DNA from: an uncultured Fibrobacter sp.
GTDB lineage: Bacteria > Fibrobacterota > Fibrobacteria > Fibrobacterales > Fibrobacteraceae
Reading direction: 5' to 3'
DNA length: 5,696 bases
NCBI GenBank assembly: GCA_947306025.1
Contig: CAMZFJ010000149.1
Location: forward strand, 1-5,696
The notes beneath the pieces are model-generated. The model was given only the letters and a program-made list of their open reading frames with translations, made no database searches and was not told where the DNA came from. A program made the translations under genes and the position numbers. This document shows, in pieces, positions 5,645 through 5,696 of this stretch; position 1 is the first letter of the stretch, and the number at the start of each line of letters is the position of its first letter.

Positions 5645-5696
<52 letters not shown>

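Overview
The window most likely comes from Fibrobacter, a rumen or gut fibre degrader (F. succinogenes or a close relative). The evidence is a gene of the TIGR02147 paralogous family, typical of that genus, beside secreted pectin-active enzymes with modular architectures. Organism assignment is inference from protein families, not from a marker gene.

Layout. Positions 1-289 (minus strand) hold the 5' part of glyA, serine hydroxymethyltransferase, cut by the window edge. A 69-bp gap with divergent promoter-like -10 boxes separates it from a plus-strand class I SAM-dependent methyltransferase (359-1012). That gene meets, stop codon to stop codon with no spare base, a minus-strand pair: a TIGR02147/DUF4423 DNA-binding protein (2664-3620) followed, with an 11-nt overlap, by a lipoprotein carrying carboxypeptidase-regulatory-like domains and a pectate-lyase-like (PL1-type) beta-helix (1013-2674). 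A 214-bp intergenic region (3621-3834) holds a promoter-like box, a small inverted repeat, a leader hairpin, heptad repeats, a possible leader ORF and the terminator of the next gene. That gene (3835-5577, minus) encodes a secreted CE12-like rhamnogalacturonan acetylesterase with an InlB-type repeat region, a CBM35-like module and a basic C-terminal tail resembling sorting domains. The last ~110 bp are dominated by 7-bp tandem repeats that run off the window.

How the genes fit together. The esterase would remove acetyl groups from rhamnogalacturonan. The lipoprotein would bind or cleave a pectic chain at the cell surface. The TIGR02147 protein is probably the local regulator, translated from the same mRNA as the lipoprotein. 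By eye the lipoprotein lacks some canonical PL1 catalytic residues, so a glycan-binding or sensing role is as plausible as catalysis. glyA and the methyltransferase look unrelated to pectin.

Most unusual points: (1) a regulator and degenerate-lyase lipoprotein pair that may form a sensing module; (2) heptanucleotide repeats of two different sequences just upstream of the two minus-strand genes that lack a Shine-Dalgarno, plus a shared 10-mer; (3) a possible leader ORF running through the repeats and ending in an ATGA overlap with the regulator start.
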